This document shows, in pieces, positions 43,735-62,465 of a DNA stretch of 64,000 bases. Below the pieces are notes generated by a model. It was given only the letters and a program-made list of their open reading frames with translations, was not told where the DNA came from and ran no database searches. The stretch covers positions 34,436,427-34,500,426 of the forward strand of contig OX442315.1 of NCBI GenBank assembly GCA_949358305.1. Direction: 5' to 3'. Both the position numbers and the translations under genes were made by a program. Positions within the stretch are counted from its first letter, which is position 1, and the number at the start of each line of letters is the position of its first letter. The DNA comes from Strigamia acuminata. Its lineage: Eukaryota; Arthropoda; Chilopoda; Geophilomorpha; Linotaeniidae.

Positions 43735-44830
43735 TTATTCCAAAAAAGTAGAATTTGGCTATTTTTCCGGTAAATAATTGCCAAAAAAGTAGAATTTGCT
43801 TATTTTTCCAGTCAATAATTCCAAAGAAAGTAGAAGTTGCCAATAATTACGAAAGTGGAATTGACAATTTTTCCAAAAGTAGAATTTGCCAAAAATTCCG
43901 GAAGTTGAATTTGCCAATAATTCGGGAAGTTGAATTTGCCAATAATTCCGGAAGTTGAATTTGCCAATAATTTCGGAAGTTGAATTTGCCAATTATTCCG
44001 GAAGTTGAATTTGCCAATAACTCCGGAAGTTAAATTTGCAAATAATTACAGAAGTTTAATTTGCTAATAATTCCGAAAGTAGACTTTGCCAATAATTCAT
44101 AAAATAGAATTTGCCAAAAATTCATAAAATAGAATTTGCCAAAAATTCATAAAATAGAATTTGCCAATAGAATTTGCCAATAATTCATAAAATAGAATTT
44201 TCCAATAATTCATAAAATAGAATTTGCCAAAAATTCATAAAATAGAATTTGCCAATATATAAAATAGAATTTCCAAATTATTCATAAAATAGAATTTCCA
44301 AATTATTCATAAAATAGAATTTGCCAATACATAAATTAGAATTTACCAATAATTCACAAAATAGAATTTGCCAAAAATTCATAAAATATAATTTGTCAAT
44401 AATTCATAAAATAGAATTTCCCAATAATTCATAAAATAAAAATTGCCAATAATTCATAGAATATAATTTTCCAATAATTCATAAAATAAAACTTGCCAAT
44501 AATTCATAAAATAGAATTTGCCAATATTTCATAAATCAAATTTGCCAATAATTCATAAATCAACTTTTCCAATAATTTCTAAAATAGAATTTCCCAATAA
44601 TTTCTAAAATAGAATTTCCCAATAATTCATAAAATAAAACTTGCCAATAAAATAGAATTTGCCAATAATTGATAAATCAAATTTGCCAATAATTCATAAA
44701 ATAGAATTTCCCAATAATTCATAAATCAAATTTGCCAAAAATTCATAAAATAGAATTTCCCAATAATTCATAAAATAAAAATTGCCAATAATTCACAAAA
44801 TAGAATTTGCCAATAATTTATTTATTCATT
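43735..44830. repeat. Large tandem array (1.1 kb), 25-bp unit
   Basis: The left third repeats AATTCCGGAAGTTGAATTTG plus CCAAT. The rest repeats CCAATAATTCATAAAATAGA plus ATTTG. It is the longest array in the window, with dozens of copies. The constant half is TTTGCCAAT, carrying a CCAAT in every unit, and the other half differs between the two blocks. Confidence 0.95.
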
Positions 44831-46441
44831 CATTTATAATTTTCATTCCCTTATATCCGATCGCGATTATCACTACAAACATTCAATATACAAAAAACAC
44901 ATGTATCAAAAATTTCAATTCCAAAACAATTACTTAAAACCAAGAATTCCGAACAAGAATTTGCCAATAACTCAAAAGCATAAATCAACACACACAGCGT
45001 TTATTGCTTTGTTGCTCATCAACTAAACCTTGAATACAAATCTGTGTATTTTTTCACTCACTTTCTACTACCTAACATGAGAAAATAGGCATGAAAAGTT
45101 TAAAAAGCAAAAGAAAAAAAAAATATAAAAACAAACCTGACCCGAGGGTTCCTTCCGAGCAGAATTCTACTACATTCCACATTGTACTTGATGTTCATTG
45201 AGAACATCTCTTCTCAGTTCTCACAGTAATCATTCTTTGTATACTAAAACTGATGGATCATTTGTGTCAAAAATTCTTTTATATTTTAATGCATTTTCTC
45301 AACTCACTGACAACTTGATGCGTGTTTTTATATCTAAGCGAACGTTTGTTTTCGGATTTAAACATCAACAACGCCTTCTCACGATTCAAATTTTGACATT
45401 TTTCTCAAATTTCAAAACGTGTTTGACGGCCGAAAGTCAAATCCAAACGCACAAAAGCCACCGATTGTGCAAAACCAACCGGAATTTGATCGTATTTCCC
45501 TCAAAATGGCGGCTAATAGCGATAAGAACACTTATTACACATCCAGATAGGCATTCGTGTATACACCTGCTCGGCATGGGGCTGTGTAGGGTCTATAATC
45601 CACTGATACTTCACACCTGCTTGGGTTCGCGCATCACTTTTGTACATGTCTCCTCATGCGTTCAAAATAAAGGTGTGGAGAACCCTCCCGTGGGTCGCAA
45701 GCGTCGATTTACGATACCTCATCAGTGTTCGTTGCACGTCTCCACTGGACTATCGACGGTCGCCACCTTCCCACGGGGGGTTCGCTGCGGGAGCGCCGCG
45801 GCATTACGTCTCAGACAAATGCTACATCTTCGGCCTAGTTTATGCACAGCTAGCATTCTTTGCTTTTTACAAATTGACCATATAAAAATGCTTTTTTTTA
45901 AGCAACTTCTTTTTTCTCTCTCAATTTTTATTGTTTGGGTGAGGAATACAGAAAAGGATGCGTGGCGTTACAGTCGTTAAGCCTAACACGTTAGGCTTAA
46001 TATTTACAGTTTGGAACTCTATATTTAGTACATTTTTTTTTAGAGTTTATAGCAATATTTATTAAACTATATTTTGATACAGTTTTGACACTTATTTGTA
46101 TATTTTTATATTATACGCCGCTATTTATTACATTTTTGTACTCGTACATTTTATACATTTTTATACATGATAGACTTTAGTTTACTTCATTTTATTTTGA
46201 TATCAAGTTCCAATACGAGTATATTTACACTTATGTCGAGTTTAACAACGATTAACGACACAAATCACGTACAAACATTTAATATAAACAATAAATCAGC
46301 GCAGCACTACATATGCCTAGGCCTATGGTCGACGCCCATCGTTATTTAGGCCTTTATTTTACCTTTATTTTAAATATATTTCAATCACATTTATTTATTT
46401 TATTTTTTATTGTTTTGTTTCTTATTTTTTATATTTTCTAG
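44831..46441. other. Intergenic; GC-richer island 45,480-45,850
   Basis: The island is non-repetitive and CpG-containing, with an inverted pair AACCCTCCCGTGGG / CCCACGGGGGGTT about 90 bp apart. A 260-codon plus-strand frame (45,198-45,980) crosses it but has no recognisable domain. It may be the RabGAP1 promoter region, a regulatory island or an unrecognised exon. Confidence 0.35.
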
Positions 46442-46455
46442 ATTCCAAAACCCAG
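46442..46455 (+). other. Candidate 14-nt microexon
   Basis: A pyrimidine-rich tract ending TTTTCTAG is followed by ATTCCAAAACCCAG and a consensus donor GTGAGT. RabGAP1's first coding exon (50,807 onward) begins at an acceptor and needs at least one upstream leader exon, and this is a possible one. It is a signal match only. Confidence 0.25.
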
Positions 46456-48689
46456 GTGAGTTTCAAGGTCTTTCGTTTTTATTTTTATTTTGTTAAAAAA
46501 AATTCGTGTGTTTGATGTGATGGCGTTTTGAGTTTTGTAAATCTCTTGAAATGCTTTCTGTTGTTTGACGGCAATCCATCAGAAACAGAGGATTAAGGCA
46601 GACATGGGATTAAATTGGATGTGTTTCGGGTTGTACCTGAGGCGCGTGCAGGTGACAAGTTTCCAAGTTTCCCGCGACGCGGCCTTTTGTATCCGGTTCG
46701 CGTGGACACAAGCTAGGAGTCGGTGACGCGTGAACGAGGATCATCAATCACGAAACTTTCCTGGCGCTTTTTTCTTCTCAAATTGAGGAATAGTTAAGTG
46801 TCAGGTGCATGTTTTTTCATATTTTTGTGTTGGATAATGTAAGGGCACAACGATATTTTAACACGTCACAGATGCAGATGTTTTTCAAATATCGATTACA
46901 ACGAATAAAAGGGAAAAAGAATTTTAAAAAAATTTAAATTATTTCAATAGCAATTATTTTTTTCACGTAAAAAAAATTTTAATGCCATTTTTAAATGGAA
47001 AGGTGCAATAAAGCTATTTTTACATTCATTTTCATGCGCAATAATGCTATTTTTATATGCAATAATGCAAATAATGCAAATTTTTATATAAAATAACGTA
47101 AATATTATATTTTATATAAAATAATACAAGTATTTACTTATTATATGCGAAAACGCCATTTTTAAATACAAAATAAACCCATTCCTAAATGCAAAACTCC
47201 ATTTCTGGATGCAATAATGCAAAAATATACTTTTTTCATTCAAAAAAACACAATTTAGATAAATAAATGCTCATCTAAGGTGCAAAAATGTCATTTTTAT
47301 ATACGAATTCGTATGAATGCACTTCTAGATTAGACCATAATGTAGTGCCAGAAATAACCTTCAACTGCAAAAATAAACTTATAGCTCTGCATTGAAGCGC
47401 TGCTTTAACAACAAGCACAGGTGTTAAAAAGACTTAATATATTCTCTCGCAACCTACAGCGCCCTGCTGAGTCAACTTTACACTTAATTAACCATTTCTT
47501 AACGTATTATCCTCATTTACAACCCTGATTAAATCAAAAACAATCCCAAACCAATAAATAAAATTGATTTTCATCCCACACGTTTGAAAAAACGCCAAAA
47601 TAAATACAAAACCAAAACTCGAAATTTATGATAATTTTATTTCGCCCAAAAAAATTACTACAATTTTTTGTTTCACATTTTTTTGTTTCACAAAATGTGT
47701 GCTGGTGCTGCGAAAGATTCCATGGCTTAAGGCAATATGCGGGAAAGGTCGATGAGTTGACCACTGGTCAATTACAATTACGCCGTTAAGCCTAAATGAT
47801 ACGACGCTTCCGTATATTTGCTCGAAAGGTAATTGGTTTGATCTTTATCTAGCAAGACTCTTATTATTCCATTATCGTTTAACAGGTGTAGCTTCTGGGT
47901 GACAAACAGACCCGCCTTCACCTGTCAGATAGTTAATTGAAATTTGAAATCATCCCCTTGAAACCATCTTTGAACTTGGGTCGGTTTGCGGGGCAGCCAT
48001 GTTGGTCGTAAATTTATTTTATGGTTTTTAAATGCAGATCGGTTTCTATTTTATTATTTTGGATTATAAATGTAGAATATTTGGGTTTTTTTTTATTTAT
48101 TTTATTTTTATTTATTTAAATTTGTTTATTTTTCATTGATAAAAATTGTTTGGTTCGTTAAGGTGTTGGGATAAATGAGTGGAAAGAGCATGGGATGTCA
48201 GTAGCCTTTTTCAAGGGAGGAGAGTGGGAGATGATGTCAGTGATAAGTTGGTTCCACTAGTAGTGGTTTACAGCTTTCCCCTGCAATTCATTTTGTGACA
48301 AAGGAAAAGGGCTTACAGTGTATAAATGGATTCCACTATTGTTGTTCCAGTTTATGGGTTTGTGTAATTTATATGGATGGCTACACTGACAGTTTGTTTT
48401 ATATACTTGTAGAGTATTTTTTTTTTTTTTATATATATTTTTTCTCTAATTCAAGGCTGAGATGACAATTTTCTTTTATTTTTAGGCATAAAATTTTGCA
48501 GTGATTATCATTTTTGTTATAGATTAACCAAACTGATTAAAAATGGCGATTTTGGGTCCTCATATGATCTTTTGGATCATTTGGATGAGGATATCAATGG
48601 GTTTAAAGACCAGTCCAGCTGGCTCAAGCTTAAGAGGTGATAAAACAAAGTAATGTTTTCATATAAGACGTCCTGAGATGGAGAAAAAT
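46456..48689. other. Intergenic; degenerate AT repeats 46,930-47,300
   Basis: A CpG-richer patch lies at 46,600-46,790. The part at 46,930-47,300 has loose ATAATGCTATTTTTATATGC units. A patch with CAGCCATGTTGG lies near 47,995. No coding sequence is recognised. Confidence 0.35.
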
Positions 48690-48990
48690 TTTGGGGAAAA
48701 GCCACGATTGTAGAAACAGATTTTTGATAAGTTTAGAGAAGCTAATTGAAAGTTAAAGCCAAGTAAATGTAATTTAGGGGTAAAAAGAGGTAACATGTTT
48801 GCGAATTGTATTAAATGGGAAACGATAAGACCAATTCAAACTAAAGTAGAGGCATTGGAAAAATGCAGATTGGATTGGACACTAGATAGAATAAAGAAAG
48901 CTTCAAGAATGGATCCAGCAAGTTTCATTCCAGAACTAAGCGTTGGAATGATGCAGTATTTGCAGAACTAATGGTACAAGTGCTATTGTG
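48690..48990 (+). pseudogene. Retroelement reverse transcriptase fragment (Ty3/gypsy-like relic)
   Basis: One frame reads DKFREAN, a stop, KLKPSKCNLGVK, then IRPIQTKVEALE. In Ty3/gypsy reverse transcriptase the end of the palm and the connection have this order of words (REAN.KLKPSKC...G.RP...KVEA). The frame is broken by a stop near 48,747 and decays after about 48,870. There are no LTRs, protease or RNase H. It is an inactive relic between the LIM gene and RabGAP1. Confidence 0.6.
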
Positions 48991-50017
48991 TCATGCCCAT
49001 GATAAGGGTTACAATATTATAAGATATACAGTCTAATAAAAAAATAAAAAAATTGACAAAACATGTCTACTACAGTTCTAAACTCTATAGGGTTTCTAAA
49101 TTTCAGATTAACCACACTGGAATGACATCATTTTGGTAAACTAAGACTTATGATCTTGTGAAATATCATAGGAGTTTTGCCATTCAATAAAACCATCTAA
49201 AAAATTAAACAATTTGAAATTTAGTCCGAAAAATAAGTCATCACATCAGGCAAGAGAAAGACAAAGTTATTTTCTGAGCCCATTGATAACTCAAATTAAG
49301 ATTAGGCCTAAAATGGAATCCAAAACATTTTCGAGACATGAAGAAACCATCGACTCAAAAAACAATCCTAATCCAGTTCCTTGGTTATGAAATTCTGCGT
49401 AAATACGATTGAAAAATGAATGGAAATCATCGAACCATAAATTGAAGACAGAACACGCGACTCCGTTGGAATGAATCAAAAATTATTCCTGGCTACGCCA
49501 CTGGTAAAATTTATCAATAAAAATTCTAAAATATTTGCAATTCGTCAAAAAATACAAAGCAGGATAATGGCAGAGCTAAATAAATTGCATAAAATGTCTG
49601 TCATCACTGCTCAAAAATTATAATCACAATCTCGGACATTTATCATTTTTTTTTTTTTTTTTACAATTCTTTTCTTTTTCTTTAAAATTTCAATTTTATC
49701 TCGTCAAAGCTGATAAACTGATAAATTAGTAGATTGTAGATTGAATGAAGCATGGTGGTCATTTCCCACGGGGAGTGAAACTTATTCTTGTTCTTTTATC
49801 TCTCTTTTTTTCCCCTTCTGACTGAAGTTCTCAACTGTTGTCACCTGGGGTCGGCTGTTTATCTTGTGGACATCAACTCGCCACTGTCACCCTAATATAC
49901 GACCCTTTAAACTTGGTGCGACACACCCCATTTCTTTGTAAATGTGGCTCCAGAAAATGATTAATTCTGAACTCGTAAATAAATAAGATTTGATTTTTTT
50001 CTTCTTCTTCTTTTTTC

Positions 50018-50052
<35 letters not shown>

Positions 50053-50806
50053 TCAATATCACAACGCATTTTTTCCATGGGAAACCAAACCACGAATAAA
50101 AACTAAAAACAAAAGGAATTTTTATTTCTCAATTTCTCAAAACAAAAAATTGTTTCGAACTTTATTTTATATAAATAAAAAATGTGTAATAATATATCTT
50201 ATAGTTCTTCAATAGTCTTATAGTTTCGGAATATCGACACTAGATGTCCACAGCTAACCACTACATACAAATCTCGTGACTATAGTTATTCAGACTCGTA
50301 AAAATCGATTTTACGATAAAAACAAAAATAAAAACAAAATAAATTAAGAAATAAATGCACAACAACAACAAAATATTTACAATTTTTTTTTAAAAAAAAT
50401 ATAAAAACAAACTCCAACAAAATTTCAAAATAAAAAAGACATGAAAATAGACGAGAAAATAGAAGTGTATATAACTACAAACAATCGAATCACAACTGAA
50501 CTGGAATATGCCCGAACCCAATCTGTCGCTTAGTGTCGCTACTAAGCAATGCCTACATTTTCCAATGGTTCCCCTTGAAATTCTAGCCACTTTCCCGTCA
50601 TTTCTCCATTTTTTCCATCAAAAACAACGAGAAATGTTAAAATGCAAGTTCCAATCTGCTAAACGCAAGACTCTGGTACGTACACAACAGAACTGGACCA
50701 ACCAGTCCCGCGATGCGCCGAAAACAAAACAACCAAGCGGTGAAATGCTATCACCAGTCCACACCCCTTATCGTGTTTACAAATGATGTTTTTTGTTTAT
50801 TTGCAG
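48991..50806. other. Region upstream of RabGAP1; poly(T) run
   Basis: A T-run lies at about 50,021-50,049. The part at 50,460-50,790 is less AT-rich and may contain leader sequence. No promoter is identifiable, and no coding exon with a domain is seen. The 92-codon frame at 50,508-50,786 is unsupported. Confidence 0.35.
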
Positions 50807-50829
50807 CTCGAGTGTAATCAAATATCATC

Positions 50830-57268
<6,439 letters not shown>

Positions 57269-58137
57269 ATAACTTGGGAAAAACGAACAAATTCCATTAT
57301 TGAATGTATAAAATGATTGTATAAACATATTAATTAACAATTTGCATCATCGAGTTAACAAAAATAGTCATTATGTGCAGTTAGCACGGTTTTGCAGCTT
57401 TTTTTGTGCTTCGTTCTGACAAAAACTGTGATAACTGTGCGTGATGATTATAGTGACCAGTCGTTCTCAAATGTTTGAAATTATAAGAATTCCTCATGAG
57501 TGTATAGTGAATTGGCTCCCACGTTTTACTTTTGTTGATTTCTTGTTTAATTTACGCGAAGATCAAACCATTCCAGTTGAAATTCCGACAACAAAACTCT
57601 AAACTCGCACAGAATATGCAATGTAACGTCTTAACGCTTGGTATATCGATTAAAATTAGACAGAACATGCAAAGCTGCTTATAATATAATATATATATAA
57701 ATATAAATAGAGATTTTGTACCACAAAATGTATATCTAGACATAATAGAATCGATTTAAGATCTTAGATTCAATTTTTTCCGTTCAAAATTCCGACTAAA
57801 TGTTTATTTTATTTTGTAATGCCAATGTTTTAATATTGTTTAATATTGTTTTTATTATTATTATTATGACGAAATATGGGGACATAAAGAGTTTTTATTT
57901 TTTCCACAACTAACTAATAATAATGCAAATAAAATCCGAGTACTTAAAAATAAACATTTATTTCTTTTCAATAAAATTTACTCGAGTCCAAAAATTAAAA
58001 TATCCACTCCTAAACAACGACGCTTTAACTAGTAACTGCTCCGTTAGAGTGCGCCTAAATCGAAGGAAGTTGATAGGGAACAGCGAGCAATCAATCGGAT
58101 CAAATCAGATCTGACTCAGATCCCGTGTTATTTAATA
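57269..58137. other. RabGAP1 3' region and V-ATPase G promoter
   Basis: The 869 bp between the RabGAP1 stop and the next start codon holds an AATAAA at 57,928-57,933, which may end RabGAP1. The last 130 bp is GC-richer and includes an AP-1-type TGACTCA at 58,112-58,118. No other coding sequence is seen. The two genes are head-to-tail. Confidence 0.45.
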
Positions 58138-58668
58138 ATGGCGAGTCAAACCCAAGGAATCCAGCAACTTTTGGCCGCTGAAAAACGCGCCGCAGAGAAA
58201 GTAGCCGAAGCGAGAAAGCGTACGTAGTATTTCCAATAGCGAACGAAACCCAATTAAAACATTACGAGAACAGTGTTAACCCTCTTGCAATTAGTCTAAA
58301 CCGGTTTCAACATTTCTGGATTTTTATTACAGGAAAAGCCCGTCGTTTAAAACAGGCCAAAGAAGAGGCTCAAGCCGAGATAGAGAAGTACAGGCAGGAA
58401 CGAGAGAAAGCTTTCAAAGACCACGAAGCGAAGGTTTTAACCCAAATATGAAGAAAAATGGAATAAATTAATAAATTTGTGTTTTATTTTTCAGTATATG
58501 GGATCGAAGGACGATATTGCTGCTAAAATCGAGGCCGATACCCGATACAAAATTGATTCGATGAATAAGTCTGTGCATAGTAACAAGGGGGTTGTTATAG
58601 AAGAACTGCTTTCATTGGTTTATAATATTAAACCGCAGGTGCACATCAATTTGAAGCCTAAAAAATGA
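58138..58668 (+). CDS. ATP6V1G: V-type proton ATPase subunit G
   Basis: Exons 58138-58219, 58333-58433 and 58495-58668 join in frame to 118 aa, the same length as human ATP6V1G1. The N-terminus [20 protein letters not shown] is almost invariant in the family. It is followed by a long charged helix ([20 protein letters not shown]) and a C-terminal segment with [20 protein letters not shown]. Subunit G pairs with subunit E to form the peripheral stalks of the V1 sector, which hold the catalytic head still during ATP-driven proton pumping into endosomes, lysosomes and secretory vesicles. The gene lies 869 bp after RabGAP1 on the same strand with its own apparent promoter. The introns are short (113 and 61 bp). 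The conserved N-terminus fixes the start. Confidence 0.97.
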
Positions 58669-58872
58669 TTTTGTTGTTTTTTGTATAATTTCTTCTACTT
58701 AAAAGTTATTATTTGGTTTGATTATGTTAAGTGAAAGTTGGTTTAGATTTGATTATGTCATTCCAGAGATGTAAATTATTGTATAAAACGTTGTACAATG
58801 TAGAAGTTATTTCATTTTGAGTCGTAATTTGTGTTATTAATCAAGGTTATTGTATATTATAGATGGAAAACT

Positions 58873-58878
58873 ATTAAA
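58873..58878 (+). terminator. Possible polyadenylation signal of V-ATPase G
   Basis: ATTAAA, the commonest variant of AATAAA, lies about 205 bp after the stop codon and just before the next tandem array. No AATAAA was seen between the stop and this point. Confidence 0.35.
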
Positions 58879-58929
58879 ATGATGTGAATATAATACTTTT
58901 TTGGAGTTTGAATTGAAAGAACCTCAAAA

Positions 58930-59515
58930 ATATACATTTTTACATGTAGAAATTTCGAATTTATACATTTTTACATGTAGAAATTACAAATTTATACATT
59001 TTTATATGTAGAAATCACAAATTTATATATTTTTGCATATAGAAATTACTAATTTATATATTTTTACATGTAGAAATTACAAATTCATACATTTTTACAT
59101 GTAGAAATTACAAATTTATACATTTTTACGTGTAGAAATTAGAAATTTATATATTTTTGCATATAGAAATTACAAATTTATATATTTTTACATGTAGAAA
59201 TTACAAATTTATATATTTTTACATATAGAAATTACAAATTTATTCATTTTTAAATGTAGGAATTACAAATTTATACATTTTTACGTGTAGAAATTACAAA
59301 TTTATATATTTTTACATATAAAAATTACAAATTTATACATTTTTACATATAGAAATTACAAATTTATATATTTTTACATATAGAAATTACAAATTTATAT
59401 ATTTTTACATATAGAAATTACAAATTTATATATTTTTACATGTAGAAATTACAAATTTATACATTTTTACGTATAAATAGTGAAAAAATTACAAATGAAT
59501 ACATTTTTACGTGTA
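58930..59515. repeat. Tandem array, 31-bp unit
   Basis: About eighteen units of about 31 bp each contain ATTTTTACATGTAGAAATTA followed by CAAATTTATAC. Variation is mainly ACATGTAG/ACATATAG/ACGTGTAG. The array lies between V-ATPase G and dynamin. Confidence 0.95.
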
Positions 59516-59809
59516 GTTGGTGAAGAAATAACACAATTAAGTCATTGAATACATGAATAGATGAAGGTTTTGAGGTAAATAGCTTTATTTTTGTCTATGA
59601 ATGGGGAAAAACAGATTAAAATGTTGCCTAATTTATATTTCATTCTCAGTGATGCAAATCATAGAATTCTCTTCAAACAAAAAAACTTCATTTTTATTTC
59701 TAAGAAAAATTCCATTGAAACGGAAAGATTTTTAATTTTTATATAATTTCCAACTGTAAAAAAAATCTCCATATATATTTATCAGTAATTTAAATAAAAG
59801 ATTTTATAG

Positions 59810-60013
59810 TAATAGCGCCATAGACAGTTGCGGCGCACCCACTGCAATGCAAGAGGGGTTGTTCTGCTCACGATACGGATTCATTCGGACTGCACATGCG
59901 CACTCACTCCAACCCGTCGCCATTTTGCTTTTTAAACACCGCCCCTGTCATGGTAGTACTTCACCGTTGATCTTCAAAACTGAGCTCCATAGGAAACGAG
60001 CCAAACTTCCATA
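59810..60013 (+). promoter_or_regulatory. Promoter and 5' leader of the dynamin gene
   Basis: The sequence turns GC-richer at about 59,815. It has an NRF1-like CACATGCGCAC near 59,894 and a YY1-type CGCCATTTTG near 59,918, with no TATA box. An in-frame TAG at 59,990 precedes the start codon at 60,014. Confidence 0.55.
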
Positions 60014-61401
60014 ATGGCTGGAAACACGGGGATGGAGCAACTTATCCCCATAGTAAACAAACTGCAAGATGCATTCACACAGCTCGGTGTCAACATGTCT
60101 CTCGACCTCCCGCAAATTGCGGTGGTTGGTGGCCAAAGCGCAGGGAAAAGCAGTGTGCTTGAAAATTTCGTTGGAAGGTACCGTTAATCAACCCAAAAAA
60201 AAAAAAAAATTAAAACGAATTAAAACTTCGCTTATCCAAACACATTTTTCCGGGAAATAAAATAACGGACGAAAAAAAAATGGAAAAATTGAGCGAAAAA
60301 AAAAAACGTTAACGGAACTGGCTAACGCTGTGCCACGTATTTTAGCATAAATTGCGTGTAATTTTAAAATTGATGTTATTGATTTTTCGAGTTTGTTTTG
60401 TTTGAGGAAGGAAACGTGTGTTTGGTTTGGTTTTTAGTTCCGGTGAAAATTTTTTTTTGTTTTTTTTTAGGGATTTTTTACCGAGAGGAAACGGTATCGT
60501 TACCAGAAGACCATTAATTTTACAATTGATTCATTCCAATGTTGGTAAGGTTGATTTTTTTGTCGTATTTACCGTAAATGCTGTTATTGAGCGCGGTATC
60601 CTTTATAACGCGGGTTTAAGTTGCGCAAAACGGCTAAAATAAATGTCTAGATTGCACAAAACGGCTAAAATAATGTTTAAACTGCACAAAACGCCTAAAA
60701 TAAATGTCAAAATTGAACAAAACGCCTAACATAAATGTCAAAATTGAACAAAACGGCTAAAATAAATGTCTAAATTGCACAAAACGGCTAAAATTAATGT
60801 CTAGATTGCACAAAACGGCTAAAATAATGTTTAAACTGCACAAAACGCCTAAAATAAATGTCAAAATTGAACAAAACGCCTAAAATAAATGTCAAAATTG
60901 AACAAAACGGCTAAAATAAATGTCTAAATTGCACAAAACGGCTAAAATTAATGTCTAAATTGCTCAAAACGGCTAAAATTAATGTCTAAATTGAACAAAA
61001 CGGCTCAAATAAATGTCTAAATTGAACAAAACGGCTCAAATAAATGTCTAAATTCCACAAAACGGCTAAAATTAATGTCTAAATTGCTCAAAATGGCTAA
61101 AATAAATGTCTAAATTGCTCAAAACGGCTGAAATAAATGTGTAAATTGATCAAGAACACTAAAAAAATCTAACACCCGCGTGCTATTAGAGCATTTACTG
61201 TATGTCGATGTGTGTTTAATATTTAATTTACGTTTATTTTTTATTTGTTAGAGTATGGCGAATTTCTGCACTGTAAAGGGAAAAAATTCATGGATTTCGA
61301 CGCCATTCGAAAGGAAATTGAGGATGAAACGGACAGAATTACGGGGTCGAATAAAGGAATTTCAAATATCCCGATCAATCTTAGAGTTTATTCTCCGCAT
61401 G
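60014..61401 (+). CDS. Dnm: Dynamin, N-terminal part (gene continues beyond the window)
   Basis: Exons 60014-60177, 60471-60544 and 61252-61401 join in frame and give the first 129 residues of classical dynamin. The P-loop GGQSAGKS (39-46) binds the nucleotide phosphates. The switch I threonine is T66 in [13 protein letters not shown] and [17 protein letters not shown] are family-typical. Dynamin is a large GTPase that assembles around the necks of clathrin-coated pits and drives scission. The next expected exon, with the DLPG switch II motif, is not found between 61,402 and 64,000, so intron 3 exceeds 2.6 kb and the remaining domains lie to the right. The N-terminus [12 protein letters not shown] is slightly longer than fly shibire and close to vertebrate dynamins (recalled). 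The upstream in-frame stop fixes the start. Confidence 0.95.
60610..61165. repeat. Dynamin intron 2 array, 31-bp unit
   Basis: About seventeen units contain CAAAACGGCTAAAATAAATG and TCTAAATTGCA. Variants (GCC/GGC, TTGAAC/TTGCAC) occur in blocks: a five-unit block near 60,640-60,780 recurs at 60,800-60,940, so a multi-unit segment was duplicated. Confidence 0.95.
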
Positions 61402-62154
61402 GTAAAAATTCATCAGTTCATTGAATTATTTTTTTTGTCTTTTGAAGGTGGGAATGAATTTGTTTAAATGTTTGGCATTTGGCCACGTTTGAAAACTACA
61501 GCTGTGTGGTGTAACACATGTGTTGTTATTTATTTTTATTTTGGTGTGCTACGAGTGATATCATTTCACGATAAAATCAATCGAAGTGTTATTTGATATC
61601 GCTTTAGTTTCATTGAAATAAAAAAAAGTGTAGAAAAGTTTGTCTAAATTTATCAATGGGTGATTTCATGATTTTTAGCTTTTTTTTGGTTTTCGGTATG
61701 TAAGGCATTTTTATTTTAGATTTTTATGGATTTTTTTTTACATTTAAGACAATTTGAGGGTAATGTTACGGTATTTGTATATTTTAAGAAAAAAGTTAAA
61801 TTTCAATATGGTAAAATTCGAAATTTGGTATTAGGTTGTTGGCAAAAAAAAAATTTAAAATCTCGAATTGTAAGGTTAAAAAATTAAACAAAAAATGAAA
61901 AAACTAATGGTTTAATCAGTAAAGATGATTTTTTTTTTCCAGATCAAAGGTCTTGTTCATTATCATGGTTTTTTTTAAAATAAAATACCGGTGAAGATTA
62001 TTATTTTTTGAATTACAGTTTAGTAATTTAGTAATTTTTTAGTTTGCTAAACGAAACAAATATTTGATTAGAATTAATACGTACATCTAGAAGCTTTTTG
62101 TAGTATTATAAGGCGTAAATTCTGTGCTTGCAGAAGTGGGAAAGGAAAAAAGGT
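61402..62154. other. Dynamin intron 3, first part
   Basis: AT-rich single-copy sequence with T-runs. No exon is seen. Confidence 0.4.
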
Positions 62155-62465
62155 TTCCACATTTTTCTCGAAAAGCCTTTATATTTTTTAGAAAAATCCT
62201 TTTTATTCATTAATTTTTTCGAAAAATGCATTAATTTTTCCGAAAAATGCATTAATTTTTCCGAAAAATGCATCAATTTTCTCGAAAAATGCATAAATTT
62301 TCTCGAAAAATGCATAAATTTTCCCGAAAAATCATATTTTTCTCAGAATATCATTTTATTTTTCCTGAAAATCATTTTATTTTTCCTGAAAATCATTTTA
62401 ATTTTCCTGAAAATCATTTTATTTTTCCTAAAATATCAATATTCTCTGAATGAAAATTAATATTT
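62155..62465. repeat. Dynamin intron 3 array, 20-21-bp unit
   Basis: The left half repeats GCATTAATTTTTCCGAAAAAT (21 bp). The right half repeats ATTTTTCCTGAAAATCATTTT (about 20 bp). The two blocks share the TTTTCC(N)GAAAA core. Confidence 0.9.

Noticed and set aside
45198-45980. 260-codon plus-strand open frame
   Set aside because: There is no recognisable domain, it begins in simple AT-rich sequence, and it crosses a GC-rich island that lowers stop frequency. It is kept only as a region to examine.
49291-49479. 62-codon minus-strand frame
   Set aside because: It is short, isolated and without motif similarity. It could be another repeat relic but is not supportable.
50508-50786. 92-codon frame just upstream of the first RabGAP1 coding exon
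   Set aside because: It is in a different context from the exon, it is separated by an acceptor and an in-frame TAA at 50,815, and its sequence does not resemble RabGAP1 N-termini.
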